Assembly: GCA_009703975.1 (NCBI GenBank)
Contig: WLFB01000078.1
Location: 1 to 6,405 of the forward strand
Length of the DNA stretch: 6,405 nt
Direction of reading: 5' to 3'
Source of the DNA: Actinomycetota bacterium
Lineage (GTDB): Bacteria > Actinomycetota > Acidimicrobiia > Acidimicrobiales > Ilumatobacteraceae
Position numbers and translations under genes: made by a program. Positions 1 through 5,967 of the stretch are shown piece after piece (positions within the stretch are counted from its first letter, which is position 1; each line of letters begins with the position of its first letter). Under the pieces are notes generated by a model. The model did no database searches and was not told where the DNA came from. It saw only the letters and a program-made list of their open reading frames with translations.

Positions 1-1
1 A

Positions 2-163
2 CTTAATGGCCTTGACAAAGAGTTGCATGCGCGACTTCTCGCCGATCTTGGCACTTTGCTTCGGCTACGTGGTACGACAACGTTGCATGTAACTCACGAC
101 CAAGATGAAGCAAACGCAATAGCTGACCGTGTGTTAGATATTCGCAATCTGATGCCGCACTGA
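2..163 (+). CDS. ABC transporter ATP-binding protein, C-terminal fragment (5' end outside window)
   Basis: This is the last 53 codons of an open frame that enters from the left edge and stops at TGA 161-163. The fragment begins with LNGLDKELHARLL, which reads as the D-loop region just after a Walker B motif. It then has a beta-strand and H-loop, LHVTHDQDEANAIADRV, with the switch histidine at about residue 32. This VTHDQ-EA-ADRV pattern is typical of importer ATPases of the thiamine / iron(III) / sulfate / spermidine type (ThiQ, FbpC, CysA, PotA). It differs from the AMHDLTLA type seen in the B12 ATPase further along the window. The protein ends about 10 residues after the H-loop strand, so it lacks the C-terminal TOBE regulatory domain found in many sugar and polyamine ATPases; ThiQ-like proteins also lack it. 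Walker A, Q-loop and signature motif lie outside the window, so the substrate cannot be assigned. A GNAT gene follows after 22 nt on the same strand and may share its transcript. Confidence 0.85.
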   Translation, partial: LNGLDKELHARLLADLGTLLRLRGTTTLHVTHDQDEANAIADRVLDIRNLMPH

Positions 164-171
164 ACTCGCAC

Positions 172-177
172 TAATAT
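172..177 (+). promoter_or_regulatory. possible -10 element for leaderless transcription of the GNAT gene
   Basis: The hexamer TAATAT matches the actinobacterial -10 pattern TANNNT and ends 8 nt before the ATG at 186. Transcription starting about 7 nt downstream would begin at or next to the start codon, giving a leaderless mRNA, which is common in actinobacteria. In support, I see no Shine-Dalgarno sequence between 164 and 185. Against it, there is no convincing -35 box about 17 nt upstream, and AT-rich hexamers arise by chance. Translation by read-through from the preceding ABC gene is the alternative. Confidence 0.25.
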
Positions 178-185
178 CTCGCTCA

Positions 186-647
186 ATGTCAAATACTAAA
201 CTTGAAGTAGTCGAACTTCAGACTTCTGAGACTTACGAACTTCGTACGGCGGTTTTGCGCGATAACACGCCAACTAGTGACCCCAAATATGCAGAAGACT
301 CAAATCCAGGCACAGTACATCTAGGCATTTTTGATGCGCACGAAAATCTGATCGCTACATCAACCTGGGTTATTAACCCTTGGCAGGAAGACAGCACCGC
401 CCAGGCCATTCAGCTTCGGGGTATGGCAGTAGCCAAAAACCGACAGAGTGCTGGTCTGGGCGCAATGTTGTTAACTGCTGGCGTTATTCACGCCGAAAAA
501 CTAAAGGCTAAATATATTTGGGCCAAAGCCCGCGATTCTGCACTTAACTTTTATTTACGACACGATTTTTCGGTTGTTGGTGACGGGTTCACTGAAGGCA
601 CTACTCAGATGCCACACCATTTAGTTGTCCGCAAAATCAATTTCTAG
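186..647 (+). CDS. GNAT-family N-acetyltransferase
   Basis: A 153-residue cytosolic protein of single-domain GNAT size, which would transfer an acyl group from acetyl-CoA to an amine. The central strand and motif A are visible as LRGMAVAKNRQSAGLGAMLL (residues 78-96). The R/Q-x-x-G-x-G/A pyrophosphate-binding loop is R86-Q-S-A-G-L-G-A. A later segment, AKARDSALNFYLRHDFSVVGDGF (about 113-135), is the usual motif B region, in which a conserved Tyr and the 'FY-GF' element pack against CoA. The N-terminal part (LRTAVLRDN, then a strand HLGIFD and ATSTWV) resembles small bacterial GNATs of the ElaA/YitI type. The acceptor substrate cannot be read from sequence. ATG 186 is the only sensible start; no Shine-Dalgarno is evident. 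Its TAG stop (645-647) overlaps the stop of the convergent copper gene, so neither gene has room for a private terminator. It could be cotranscribed with the ABC ATPase to its left. Confidence 0.88.
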   Translation: MSNTKLEVVELQTSETYELRTAVLRDNTPTSDPKYAEDSNPGTVHLGIFDAHENLIATSTWVINPWQEDSTAQAIQLRGMAVAKNRQSAGLGAMLLTAGVIHAEKLKAKYIWAKARDSALNFYLRHDFSVVGDGFTEGTTQMPHHLVVRKINF

Positions 648-2281
648 TTTTTGATCTTTACAATTTGGCTGAAGCGTAATGTTCTATTAGTCGCGGGTTT
701 GACGATTAATTCGAGCAACCATTCACCACCGCGGGGCACTTGCAAATTCGCTTGAAAGTGATTCACTCCAATACGTTTCAGACCTATTGGTATCGGCGGG
801 ATCTCACCACTCACGAGTGAGATTCGTGCCGTCACAAACTCGATCGACTCAAGGGTTCCTCCTGGCGGCGAGAACACAATATGTATCTGAGAATTACCGA
901 CACGTGCTGGAGTGATTGTGATATCTGCAATGACATTTGATTGAACCAAGGTTGCCGTGAAAGGCGCAGCAGTGTTGACGCTAAGCGGTGGAACAGAAAC
1001 AAGTACTGCTGTTACTGCGAGCACAACTAGGCCGATGGCACTTTCCACAACAATCGTCTTTGAGAACTTAATCTTTTTCAAATCTTCACTATCAACTTTT
1101 TTGTCTTTAAATATTTGCCGTGCCTTAGTGCCTGCGGCAATTGCCGTCACAACAAGAACAACTTTGATACTAAGAACCGTGCCATAAGTTGTCGAAAAAA
1201 GATTTTGAAACCCTTCCATCATTCGCCAGGCTTGTGCAACTCCTGTGGCAACCATGATCGGCATCGCGATAGTTGCATTAAACGAGAACCAGGCAATCAC
1301 TTTTGGTGACTCGCTTTGCCACTTTCGACCTAATAAAACAATCGTCAGTAATCCACCCATCCAAACCGCGACACATAAAAAGTGAACAATGTCTGTGCCG
1401 ATACTTAAAGCAGAAAACTGTCTCATCCCAGGGTGACCTGAGATTGAAAATGTTGCGAACAACACAATGCTCAAAATTGTTGTTGCCATTCGCCAAATCG
1501 GTTTTTGATGCAAATCGCGTTTCCAAATAATCACTAGAAATAAAAGCAAGATTACGGAACGAATGATTAACCAAGTGCCAAGTCGTGTTTCTAGAACTTG
1601 CCTTACCGACGTCACTGAAACTGAATCTGAAAGCGAACTGCCTAATGCGTATGGTGCTTGCATTACTAGAACTATTACTGAACCGACTACTGCTACAAAC
1701 CAAGATGATTTAATAACAATCTCAATTCGAGACTGACCACTCATTCGAGTCGCAAGCAACATTGATCCAATCAGCACCATTACACCCAAAAAACTTAACC
1801 AACGGGCGATTCCCATTAATCCACGCACTAAACCAGGCGCACTACTATTTGCGAGAATTTCAACGCCAAGATCAGTGAGGTTCGTACCGCGTGAACCAAT
1901 TTGAAATCCGAATGCACCTTGCACTGGGTGACTATCGACAGATACAACTCTCCAAATGACTAAATAACTACCCGGCTCAAGATCAGGCACACCGACCCGC
2001 ACAGTTTTGGCATCCACAACATCATCCGCAATGCCGTAATTCGGCACAGGCAAGACAATTAACTTTGAGTTTGCATCGAATAATCTGATGCTTCCAAATG
2101 AGATTTCAACTTGTTCGGCAAATTTCAAGACGATTTCTACTGGAGACTTTTCGAGTACAGACGAGGCGGCTGGTTCACTTGACTTCAACCCCGCGTGAGC
2201 CTCGACAGGGTTCGCAGATCCAACGACACCGGCACCACAGAGAAGCGCGGCTATAAAACTAAATCTGAGAAATTTTCTCAC
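644..2281 (-). CDS. copCD: CopC-CopD fusion copper-binding/transport membrane protein with extracytoplasmic C-terminal domain
   Basis: 545 residues starting at GTG 2281. Residues 1-28 are a Sec signal peptide ending in an AHA-type site, leaving His29 as the new N-terminus. Residues 29-130 are a CopC domain (HAGLKSSEPAA, SPVEIVLKF, then VSVDSHPVQGAFGF). His29, Asp116 and His118 correspond to the classic CopC Cu(II) ligands. No Met-rich Cu(I) patch is visible. Residues about 155-430 are a CopD domain of roughly eight membrane segments, with family marks SGHPG (H283), D297-IVHFLCVAVWMGGL (H300, W307), LSIKVVLVV and an Ala/Val-rich last helix ending in VPP. Residues about 440-545 form a beta-rich outer domain resembling the YtkA-like tail of such fusions (compare Bacillus YcnJ). 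The family is linked to copper acquisition or tolerance; import is the likelier role for CopD. The start overlaps the preceding stop by 4 nt (GTGA), indicating translational coupling. Confidence 0.9.
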   Translation of the reverse strand: MRKFLRFSFIAALLCGAGVVGSANPVEAHAGLKSSEPAASSVLEKSPVEIVLKFAEQVEISFGSIRLFDANSKLIVLPVPNYGIADDVVDAKTVRVGVPDLEPGSYLVIWRVVSVDSHPVQGAFGFQIGSRGTNLTDLGVEILANSSAPGLVRGLMGIARWLSFLGVMVLIGSMLLATRMSGQSRIEIVIKSSWFVAVVGSVIVLVMQAPYALGSSLSDSVSVTSVRQVLETRLGTWLIIRSVILLLFLVIIWKRDLHQKPIWRMATTILSIVLFATFSISGHPGMRQFSALSIGTDIVHFLCVAVWMGGLLTIVLLGRKWQSESPKVIAWFSFNATIAMPIMVATGVAQAWRMMEGFQNLFSTTYGTVLSIKVVLVVTAIAAGTKARQIFKDKKVDSEDLKKIKFSKTIVVESAIGLVVLAVTAVLVSVPPLSVNTAAPFTATLVQSNVIADITITPARVGNSQIHIVFSPPGGTLESIEFVTARISLVSGEIPPIPIGLKRIGVNHFQANLQVPRGGEWLLELIVKPATNRTLRFSQIVKIKN

Positions 2282-2949
2282 AAGGGTTCTGGCTTGGCGA
2301 GACCATCAACGACGACTCGGCCCATCAACCACGCCAAGCGTTGCGACGGCGATAATTTCTTGGCAATATCTGGCAACTCAGTCATGCCCATTGGCTTGCG
2401 ACTACGCCACAACATAATTTGTTGATCAAGTTCAAGTCGTACATATAGATCTGTCAGATCGTCGTAACCAAAGCCAAAACCCAGATCAGCGTGATGAATT
2501 TCAACTTCACGCCAGCGCAAAAAGACCAGTGAAGAAATCTCAATAATATTGCCGCCTAAATTACGTCCTTGACCCGACCAGACTTTTTCATTTGCGCTCG
2601 CCCATGCGGCTTCTAGACCATAAATACTGACCCGTAAGTCAACTACTAGTTCGCTTGCATTTCGTGATGACCCAGACTCGATATCCGCATTTCGTTTTTC
2701 AATACTCGGGTACTGCTTACCAACTTCACCGCGCACAGCACTCTGCAATAAATTCACATGACTATCGGCATTGCGCGCTAGGTGCGTCAAGACATGGCCA
2801 CGCGACCAATTCGGCAATAACGAGTCTTGTCGACACTGTTCGTCAGTCAAGTTTTCTAGCGACACCAACAGTCTTTGATGCGCGGATGCACAACCAACAA
2901 CGTGCTCATTCAGCAAATTTGCGATTTTTCTTTGTTCAGATTCAGACAT
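2278..2949 (-). CDS. mycothiol-dependent maleylpyruvate isomerase (MDMPI) / DinB-fold family protein
   Basis: A 223-residue cytosolic protein with the two signature segments of the MDMPI family: LPNWSRGHVLTHLARNADS (45-63) and RWREVEIHHADLGFGF (145-160). The family is a four-helix DinB-like metal-binding bundle. In the characterised Corynebacterium glutamicum enzyme, zinc is held by one His on helix 2 and a Glu-x3-His pair. Here these should be His56 (less likely His52), Glu148 and His152; the 92-residue spacing from His56 to Glu148 equals that of the known ligands (52 and 144). The metal site therefore looks intact. Family members use mycothiol as thiol cofactor, but most paralogues have no known substrate, so maleylpyruvate isomerisation is not implied and no aromatic-degradation genes are nearby. 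It starts at ATG 2949, 10 nt after the ATPase stop, and its TGA overlaps the GTG of the copper gene. This makes it the fourth gene of the B12-headed run. Confidence 0.85.
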   Translation of the reverse strand: MSESEQRKIANLLNEHVVGCASAHQRLLVSLENLTDEQCRQDSLLPNWSRGHVLTHLARNADSHVNLLQSAVRGEVGKQYPSIEKRNADIESGSSRNASELVVDLRVSIYGLEAAWASANEKVWSGQGRNLGGNIIEISSLVFLRWREVEIHHADLGFGFGYDDLTDLYVRLELDQQIMLWRSRKPMGMTELPDIAKKLSPSQRLAWLMGRVVVDGLAKPEPL

Positions 2950-2959
2950 CTGCTACAAA

Positions 2960-3742
2960 CTAGTTGCTACTTGACCTCTGTGGAATTACCACAACAGTGC
3001 CGTCTGGCTCGTGATGAACCCGAGCCGAAACACCATAAAACTCAGCGAGTGTCTCTGAACGCAACACACTTTGTGCGCTACCTGATGCAACGCAAACTCC
3101 TTGATGCATCAACACGAGTCGATCGGCGTATAAACCCGCCAATGTCAAATCATGCATCGCTGAAACAACTGTCAATCCCCGTTCGCGGCGCAATACATCT
3201 ACAAGTTCAAGGGCCTGTTGTTGGTGGCCAATATCTAACGCTGCTGTTGGCTCGTCAAGCAATAACACCGGTGCCTCTTGAGCCAACGCTCGAGCGATTA
3301 CTAATCGTTGTCTCTCGCCACCTGAAAGTGTTCCGACCATTCGATGTGCGAACCGGGTCAGATCGAGTCGCGTCATAACTTTCTCAATTACATCAACGTC
3401 TTGCTTTGTCTCTGATGCAAAATGTTTGATATGCGGGTTTCGTCCGAGTAAGACATATTCATAAACCGTCATGTCTTCAGGGATCAACGGTGTTTGGGGT
3501 ACATAGGCGATATTTTGTGCCCGCCATTTCGCCGATGTCGCAGGTACTTCATTTTGATCAATTGCAACAGACCCAGAGTATTTAACAAGACCAGCGACAG
3601 CACGCAGCACTGAAGATTTACCCGCTCCGTTTGGGCCGATTAAACATAGCCACTCGCCCGAGTTAACAAGATTATTGAAACTTCTAACAGCAGAATCTCC
3701 GTCATATGAAATAGTTAGATCACAAAATCCGAGTGTGCTCAT
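2960..3742 (-). CDS. btuD: vitamin B12 (cobalamin) ABC transporter, ATP-binding subunit BtuD
   Basis: 260 residues, the usual size for a BtuD/FecE/FhuC-type ATPase. All nucleotide-binding motifs are intact: Walker A GPNGAGKSS (36-44), Q-loop Gln83 (YVPQTP), signature LSGGERQRLVIARAL (139-153), Walker B VLLLDEP (159-165) with catalytic Glu164, D-loop AALD (167-170), and H-loop His197 in SAMHDLTLA. The segment LLGRNPHIKHF after the Q-loop is typical of iron-siderophore/B12 ATPases and contacts the permease coupling helix. The start ATG overlaps the TGA of the permease gene by 4 nt (3739-3742), so translation is probably coupled and subunit amounts matched. From sequence alone the substrate could be B12, haem or ferric siderophore; the upstream cobalamin riboswitch makes B12 or another corrinoid by far the best call. 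The protein sits on the cytoplasmic face as a dimer. Confidence 0.92.
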   Translation of the reverse strand: MSTLGFCDLTISYDGDSAVRSFNNLVNSGEWLCLIGPNGAGKSSVLRAVAGLVKYSGSVAIDQNEVPATSAKWRAQNIAYVPQTPLIPEDMTVYEYVLLGRNPHIKHFASETKQDVDVIEKVMTRLDLTRFAHRMVGTLSGGERQRLVIARALAQEAPVLLLDEPTAALDIGHQQQALELVDVLRRERGLTVVSAMHDLTLAGLYADRLVLMHQGVCVASGSAQSVLRSETLAEFYGVSARVHHEPDGTVVVIPQRSSSN

Positions 3743-4803
3743 ACTTGATTCTTTCGCACTCGCAGCAATAATAAGAAAAACGGTGCACCAAAGAATGCTG
3801 TCACCACACCGATTGGTGTTTCAGCCGGGTCAGCCAACACGCGACTCGGAATATCCGCCAGCACTAAAAAAATCGCACCACACAAAATGCTCAACGGCAA
3901 CACGCGCCGATAACTCGAGCCCACTATCAATCGCACAGTGTGCGGCACAATGATCCCAACAAAACCAATCAAACCACTCACCGCAACAGCGGCTGACGTA
4001 CCCAATGTTGCAGCCAAGACAACTGTCAAACGCACACGCCGAATGTTCACTCCAAGCGCTGTGGCTTCATCGTCGCCAACTCGCAATACATCTAACAAGC
4101 GGCGATGCATCAACAAAATACCGCAACTAAACACAACATACGGCAAGACAAGTCGTACATCTCCCCATGTTGCACTTGACAACCGACCTAAAATCCAACT
4201 GTAAACCTGGCGCACAACATCGTTGTTACGTTGCAATACAAAAGTTTGAACCGCTGTTGTCAAAGATGTCACTGCAATACCCGCCAAAACTAAAGTCGCA
4301 GTTGATCGTGCCTTACTAAACGCACTGCCGATCATGTATGTCGCAAAAACTGCAATCAGTCCACCAGCAAATGCAGCCAGCGGCAGTGGGTCAATCAACC
4401 AATTCTCAGTTGCCGAACGGCGCAAAGTAAAAACAAGTGTCGCTCCTAATCCAGCCCCAGCGGCAACACCCAACAAATAAGGGTCAACCAACGGATTTCG
4501 AAATACGCCTTGATAACTCGCGCCAGCAACCGAAAGCATCGCACCAACTAGCACAGCCAATACAACTCGCGGCATACGAATCTGCATAACAATATTCCAG
4601 TCGGCGTCACTCACCCCGCTGTCAACACTGGTCAGCGGCAAGCGATTAATTAACTCAATAGGCACTCGCCACCATTGCGGCCCAGCCGGACCAATCATTG
4701 TTCCAACCAGAACCGCAATAGTGAGCAGAGCGAAACTCACCAACGTTGAATAAGCAACCCGTGTCCCTGCACGCGGCACAAAATTATCGTCGGCGCGTAA
4801 CAT
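3739..4803 (-). CDS. btuC: vitamin B12 (cobalamin) ABC transporter, permease subunit BtuC (FecCD family)
   Basis: 354 residues, about the length expected for a FecCD/BtuC permease with ten membrane helices. A first helix lies at about 17-40. Then comes QIRMPRVVLAVLVGAML (74-90), where Arg76 and Arg79 match the spacing of the BtuC arginines that dock the binding protein. Next are GASYQGVFRNPLVDPYLLG (94-112), the cytoplasmic coupling loop around RVGDDEATALGVNIRRVR (241-258), and GLIGFVGIIVPHTVRLIVG (277-295). The C-terminal block LADIPSR...ETPIGVVTAFFGAPFFLLLL (315-347) is strongly diagnostic. The protein forms a homodimer that moves corrinoid across the cytoplasmic membrane. ATG 4803 lies 6 nt after the binding-protein stop, with only a weak AGG upstream, so it probably depends on the upstream gene for translation. 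Its own stop overlaps the ATPase start. Confidence 0.93.
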   Translation of the reverse strand: MLRADDNFVPRAGTRVAYSTLVSFALLTIAVLVGTMIGPAGPQWWRVPIELINRLPLTSVDSGVSDADWNIVMQIRMPRVVLAVLVGAMLSVAGASYQGVFRNPLVDPYLLGVAAGAGLGATLVFTLRRSATENWLIDPLPLAAFAGGLIAVFATYMIGSAFSKARSTATLVLAGIAVTSLTTAVQTFVLQRNNDVVRQVYSWILGRLSSATWGDVRLVLPYVVFSCGILLMHRRLLDVLRVGDDEATALGVNIRRVRLTVVLAATLGTSAAVAVSGLIGFVGIIVPHTVRLIVGSSYRRVLPLSILCGAIFLVLADIPSRVLADPAETPIGVVTAFFGAPFFLLLLRVRKNQV

Positions 4804-4809
4804 TTCGGC

Positions 4810-5769
4810 CTATTTACTTGGCGCAACTAATGCAAGAGCATCACTAATGCTCTTTACAAGTTCAACCACACGTGGCCCCCATCGAGATGCGATGTCGTCG
4901 TCAAGTTGAACAATATTTTTGTTCACGACAGCATCCATTTTTTGCCATCCCTCACGGACAGAAACTGTTTCTGGTGTTTGTGCGCAACATTTAGTATCGG
5001 CAAGATAGATCATCGTCGGGTTACTCGACACGATGACTTCGCTCGAAAGCTGTGGATAATCATTGCCCTCTTCGACACCATCCGCAATATTTTCGAGGCC
5101 AAATAATTTAAAAATTTGACCAACAAAAGAATTCGAAGTCACCGTGTAATAGGTGTTATCCAGTTCATAGAAATATGTAATCGGCTCACCCATTGCAGTC
5201 GCCGAAGCAGACGATGCAAGTACCACAGCATCAATGTCTGCTTGCATCTGGCTCGTCAATTGCACTGCGACATCAAGATGGCCGGTCAGGGCTCCTAGTT
5301 GTTCGATTTGCTCATACGCCTGCTCAAGACTCGACGCTCCATTTCCGATGTAAACCGCAATGTCGAGCGCACTTAACTGCTCTACTAAATTGCCTGGATC
5401 GTAAGAAATCACAACCAGGTCTGGCTCATAGCCGGCAATTGATTCGACATTGGGCTCGTACCCAGAAAGTTTTGTGCCGAGTGCGACTGCCTCTGCCGGA
5501 AAATTCGAATATTCATCAACTGCAACCACTTGTCCGCCCGCACCGATTGCATAAAGCATTTCAGTGTGTGTTGGCGACAACGAAACAATTCGCATCGGTT
5601 GCGCCTCGAGGGTTATCCCTCCAGCGGTAACTGGGTAGGCCACTTCACTAACCGTTGTTTCAACAGCGACGGTCGTGTCAGTTGAGCTACTAGTTTCCGA
5701 ACATGCAGCAAACAATGTTGCAGCACAAACAAAAAGACCGGCGAAGCCGGCCCGAGATAATACTTTCAT
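4810..5769 (-). CDS. btuF: vitamin B12 (cobalamin) ABC transporter, substrate-binding lipoprotein BtuF
   Basis: 319 residues from the start chosen here. An in-frame ATG two codons upstream (5773-5775) is possible, but AGGAGG (5778-5783) lies only 2 nt from it and an ideal 8 nt from this one. A lipoprotein signal ends in LFAAC, so Cys23 is the lipid anchor, followed by a Ser/Thr/Val-rich linker to about 50. The rest is a two-lobed helical-backbone metal-receptor fold of BtuF/FepB class. It begins with MRIVSLSPTHTEMLYAIGAG (59-78); GYEPDLVVIS (113-122) closes the N-lobe, and the C-lobe begins at about 200. Glu109 and Glu244 sit where BtuF uses glutamates to salt-bridge the permease arginines. 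Features I associate with actinobacterial members are a Cys-Cys pair (261-262) and DDDIASRWGPR (290-300). The protein captures corrinoid outside the membrane and hands it to BtuC. The riboswitch directly upstream supports B12 over iron-siderophore as ligand. Confidence 0.92.
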   Translation of the reverse strand: MKVLSRAGFAGLFVCAATLFAACSETSSSTDTTVAVETTVSEVAYPVTAGGITLEAQPMRIVSLSPTHTEMLYAIGAGGQVVAVDEYSNFPAEAVALGTKLSGYEPNVESIAGYEPDLVVISYDPGNLVEQLSALDIAVYIGNGASSLEQAYEQIEQLGALTGHLDVAVQLTSQMQADIDAVVLASSASATAMGEPITYFYELDNTYYTVTSNSFVGQIFKLFGLENIADGVEEGNDYPQLSSEVIVSSNPTMIYLADTKCCAQTPETVSVREGWQKMDAVVNKNIVQLDDDIASRWGPRVVELVKSISDALALVAPSK

Positions 5770-5777
5770 TTTCATTT

Positions 5778-5783
5778 CCTCCT
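5778..5783 (-). promoter_or_regulatory. strong Shine-Dalgarno site of btuF
   Basis: A perfect AGGAGG on the - strand, by far the best ribosome-binding site in the window. Its distance to the two candidate ATGs (2 nt to 5775, 8 nt to 5769) favours the downstream ATG. Its first three bases (AGG) can pair within the upstream hairpin, which places the site under riboswitch control. Confidence 0.85.
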
Positions 5784-5807
5784 ATCCCTCACGCGGGGAC
5801 TTTTAGG
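5781..5807 (-). promoter_or_regulatory. candidate Shine-Dalgarno-sequestering hairpin (riboswitch expression platform)
   Basis: On the - strand, CCTA (5807-5804) can pair with TAGG (5784-5781), and TCCC (5799-5796) with GGGA (5788-5785). This gives 8 pairs with an AAAG bulge (5803-5800) and a 7-nt loop (5795-5789). The TAGG arm includes the first half of the btuF Shine-Dalgarno. There is no U-run after it, so it does not look like an intrinsic terminator. Blocking of ribosome access when cobalamin is bound is the natural reading. The pairing is seen directly; its role is inferred. Confidence 0.55.
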
Positions 5808-5815
5808 TTTGGTGC

Positions 5816-5952
5816 TCGACCGAGGCGACCGGACTAATCAAAGACTTCGCAAAATATCGCGACTTCAGTGAATTACCGTTGCGGGACAGTGCCGGATTCT
5901 CACCGGACTTCGCTGGGTTTTACACATTGCAACTATTGCTGCAACGACCCGA
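5816..5952 (-). ncRNA. cobalamin (vitamin B12) riboswitch aptamer
   Basis: The leader between the aminotransferase and btuF carries the conserved cobalamin-aptamer core on the - strand at 5906-5873. It reads CCGGTGAGAATCCGGC followed by ACTGTCCCGCAACGGTAA, matching the family's GGTG-x-AA-TCC ... G-x-CCCGCAAC-x-GT pattern. Further 3' is a B12 box variant at 5835-5818, AGTCCGGTCGCCTCGGTC, which fits the relaxed box AGYCMGG...CCK. Between the two a short stem TCGC/GCGA (5862-5859 with 5850-5847) is visible. The aptamer binds adenosyl- or another cobalamin and normally lowers expression of uptake genes when B12 is abundant. The gene just downstream encodes a B12-binding protein, so sequence and context agree. 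The exact 5' edge (first helix) and the subclass are uncertain; I placed the edges by eye. Confidence 0.93.
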
Positions 5953-5957
5953 CTCTA
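5952..5957 (-). promoter_or_regulatory. possible -10 element of the B12-uptake transcript
   Basis: TAGAGT on the - strand fits TANNNT and lies 11 nt beyond the aminotransferase stop codon. A start about 7 nt downstream (near 5945) would place the RNA 5' end at the beginning of the aptamer, as expected. No good -35 box is seen; the region about 17 nt upstream, inside the aminotransferase gene, reads CGTCAC. Transcription from further upstream through the aminotransferase gene remains possible. Confidence 0.25.
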
Positions 5958-5967
5958 TCAGAACGAT

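Noticed and set aside
957..1530. Three small + strand open frames opposite copCD
   Set aside because: Short, antisense to a clear gene, Thr/Arg-rich, and lacking start signals.
1278..1703. 141-codon - strand open frame within copCD in another frame
   Set aside because: Overlaps the CopD membrane region of a well-supported protein on the same strand; its Ser/Arg/Phe-rich product resembles no family.
2875..3378. 167-codon + strand open frame across the start of the MDMPI gene and the end of btuD
   Set aside because: Antisense to two confidently identified genes; composition is rich in Arg, His and Gln as in shadow frames, with no recognisable domain and no ribosome-binding site.
5193..5630. 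145-codon + strand open frame inside btuF
   Set aside because: Complementary-strand shadow of the binding-protein gene; low-complexity Gln/Arg/His-rich product with no motif.
2960..5769. Iron-siderophore or haem transporter instead of B12
   Set aside because: The protein families overlap, but a cobalamin riboswitch directly precedes the binding-protein gene and no iron-box-like repeat is seen.
5781..5807. Intrinsic transcription terminator in the btuF leader
   Set aside because: A hairpin can form but no U-tract follows, and the arm overlaps the Shine-Dalgarno; a translational role fits better.
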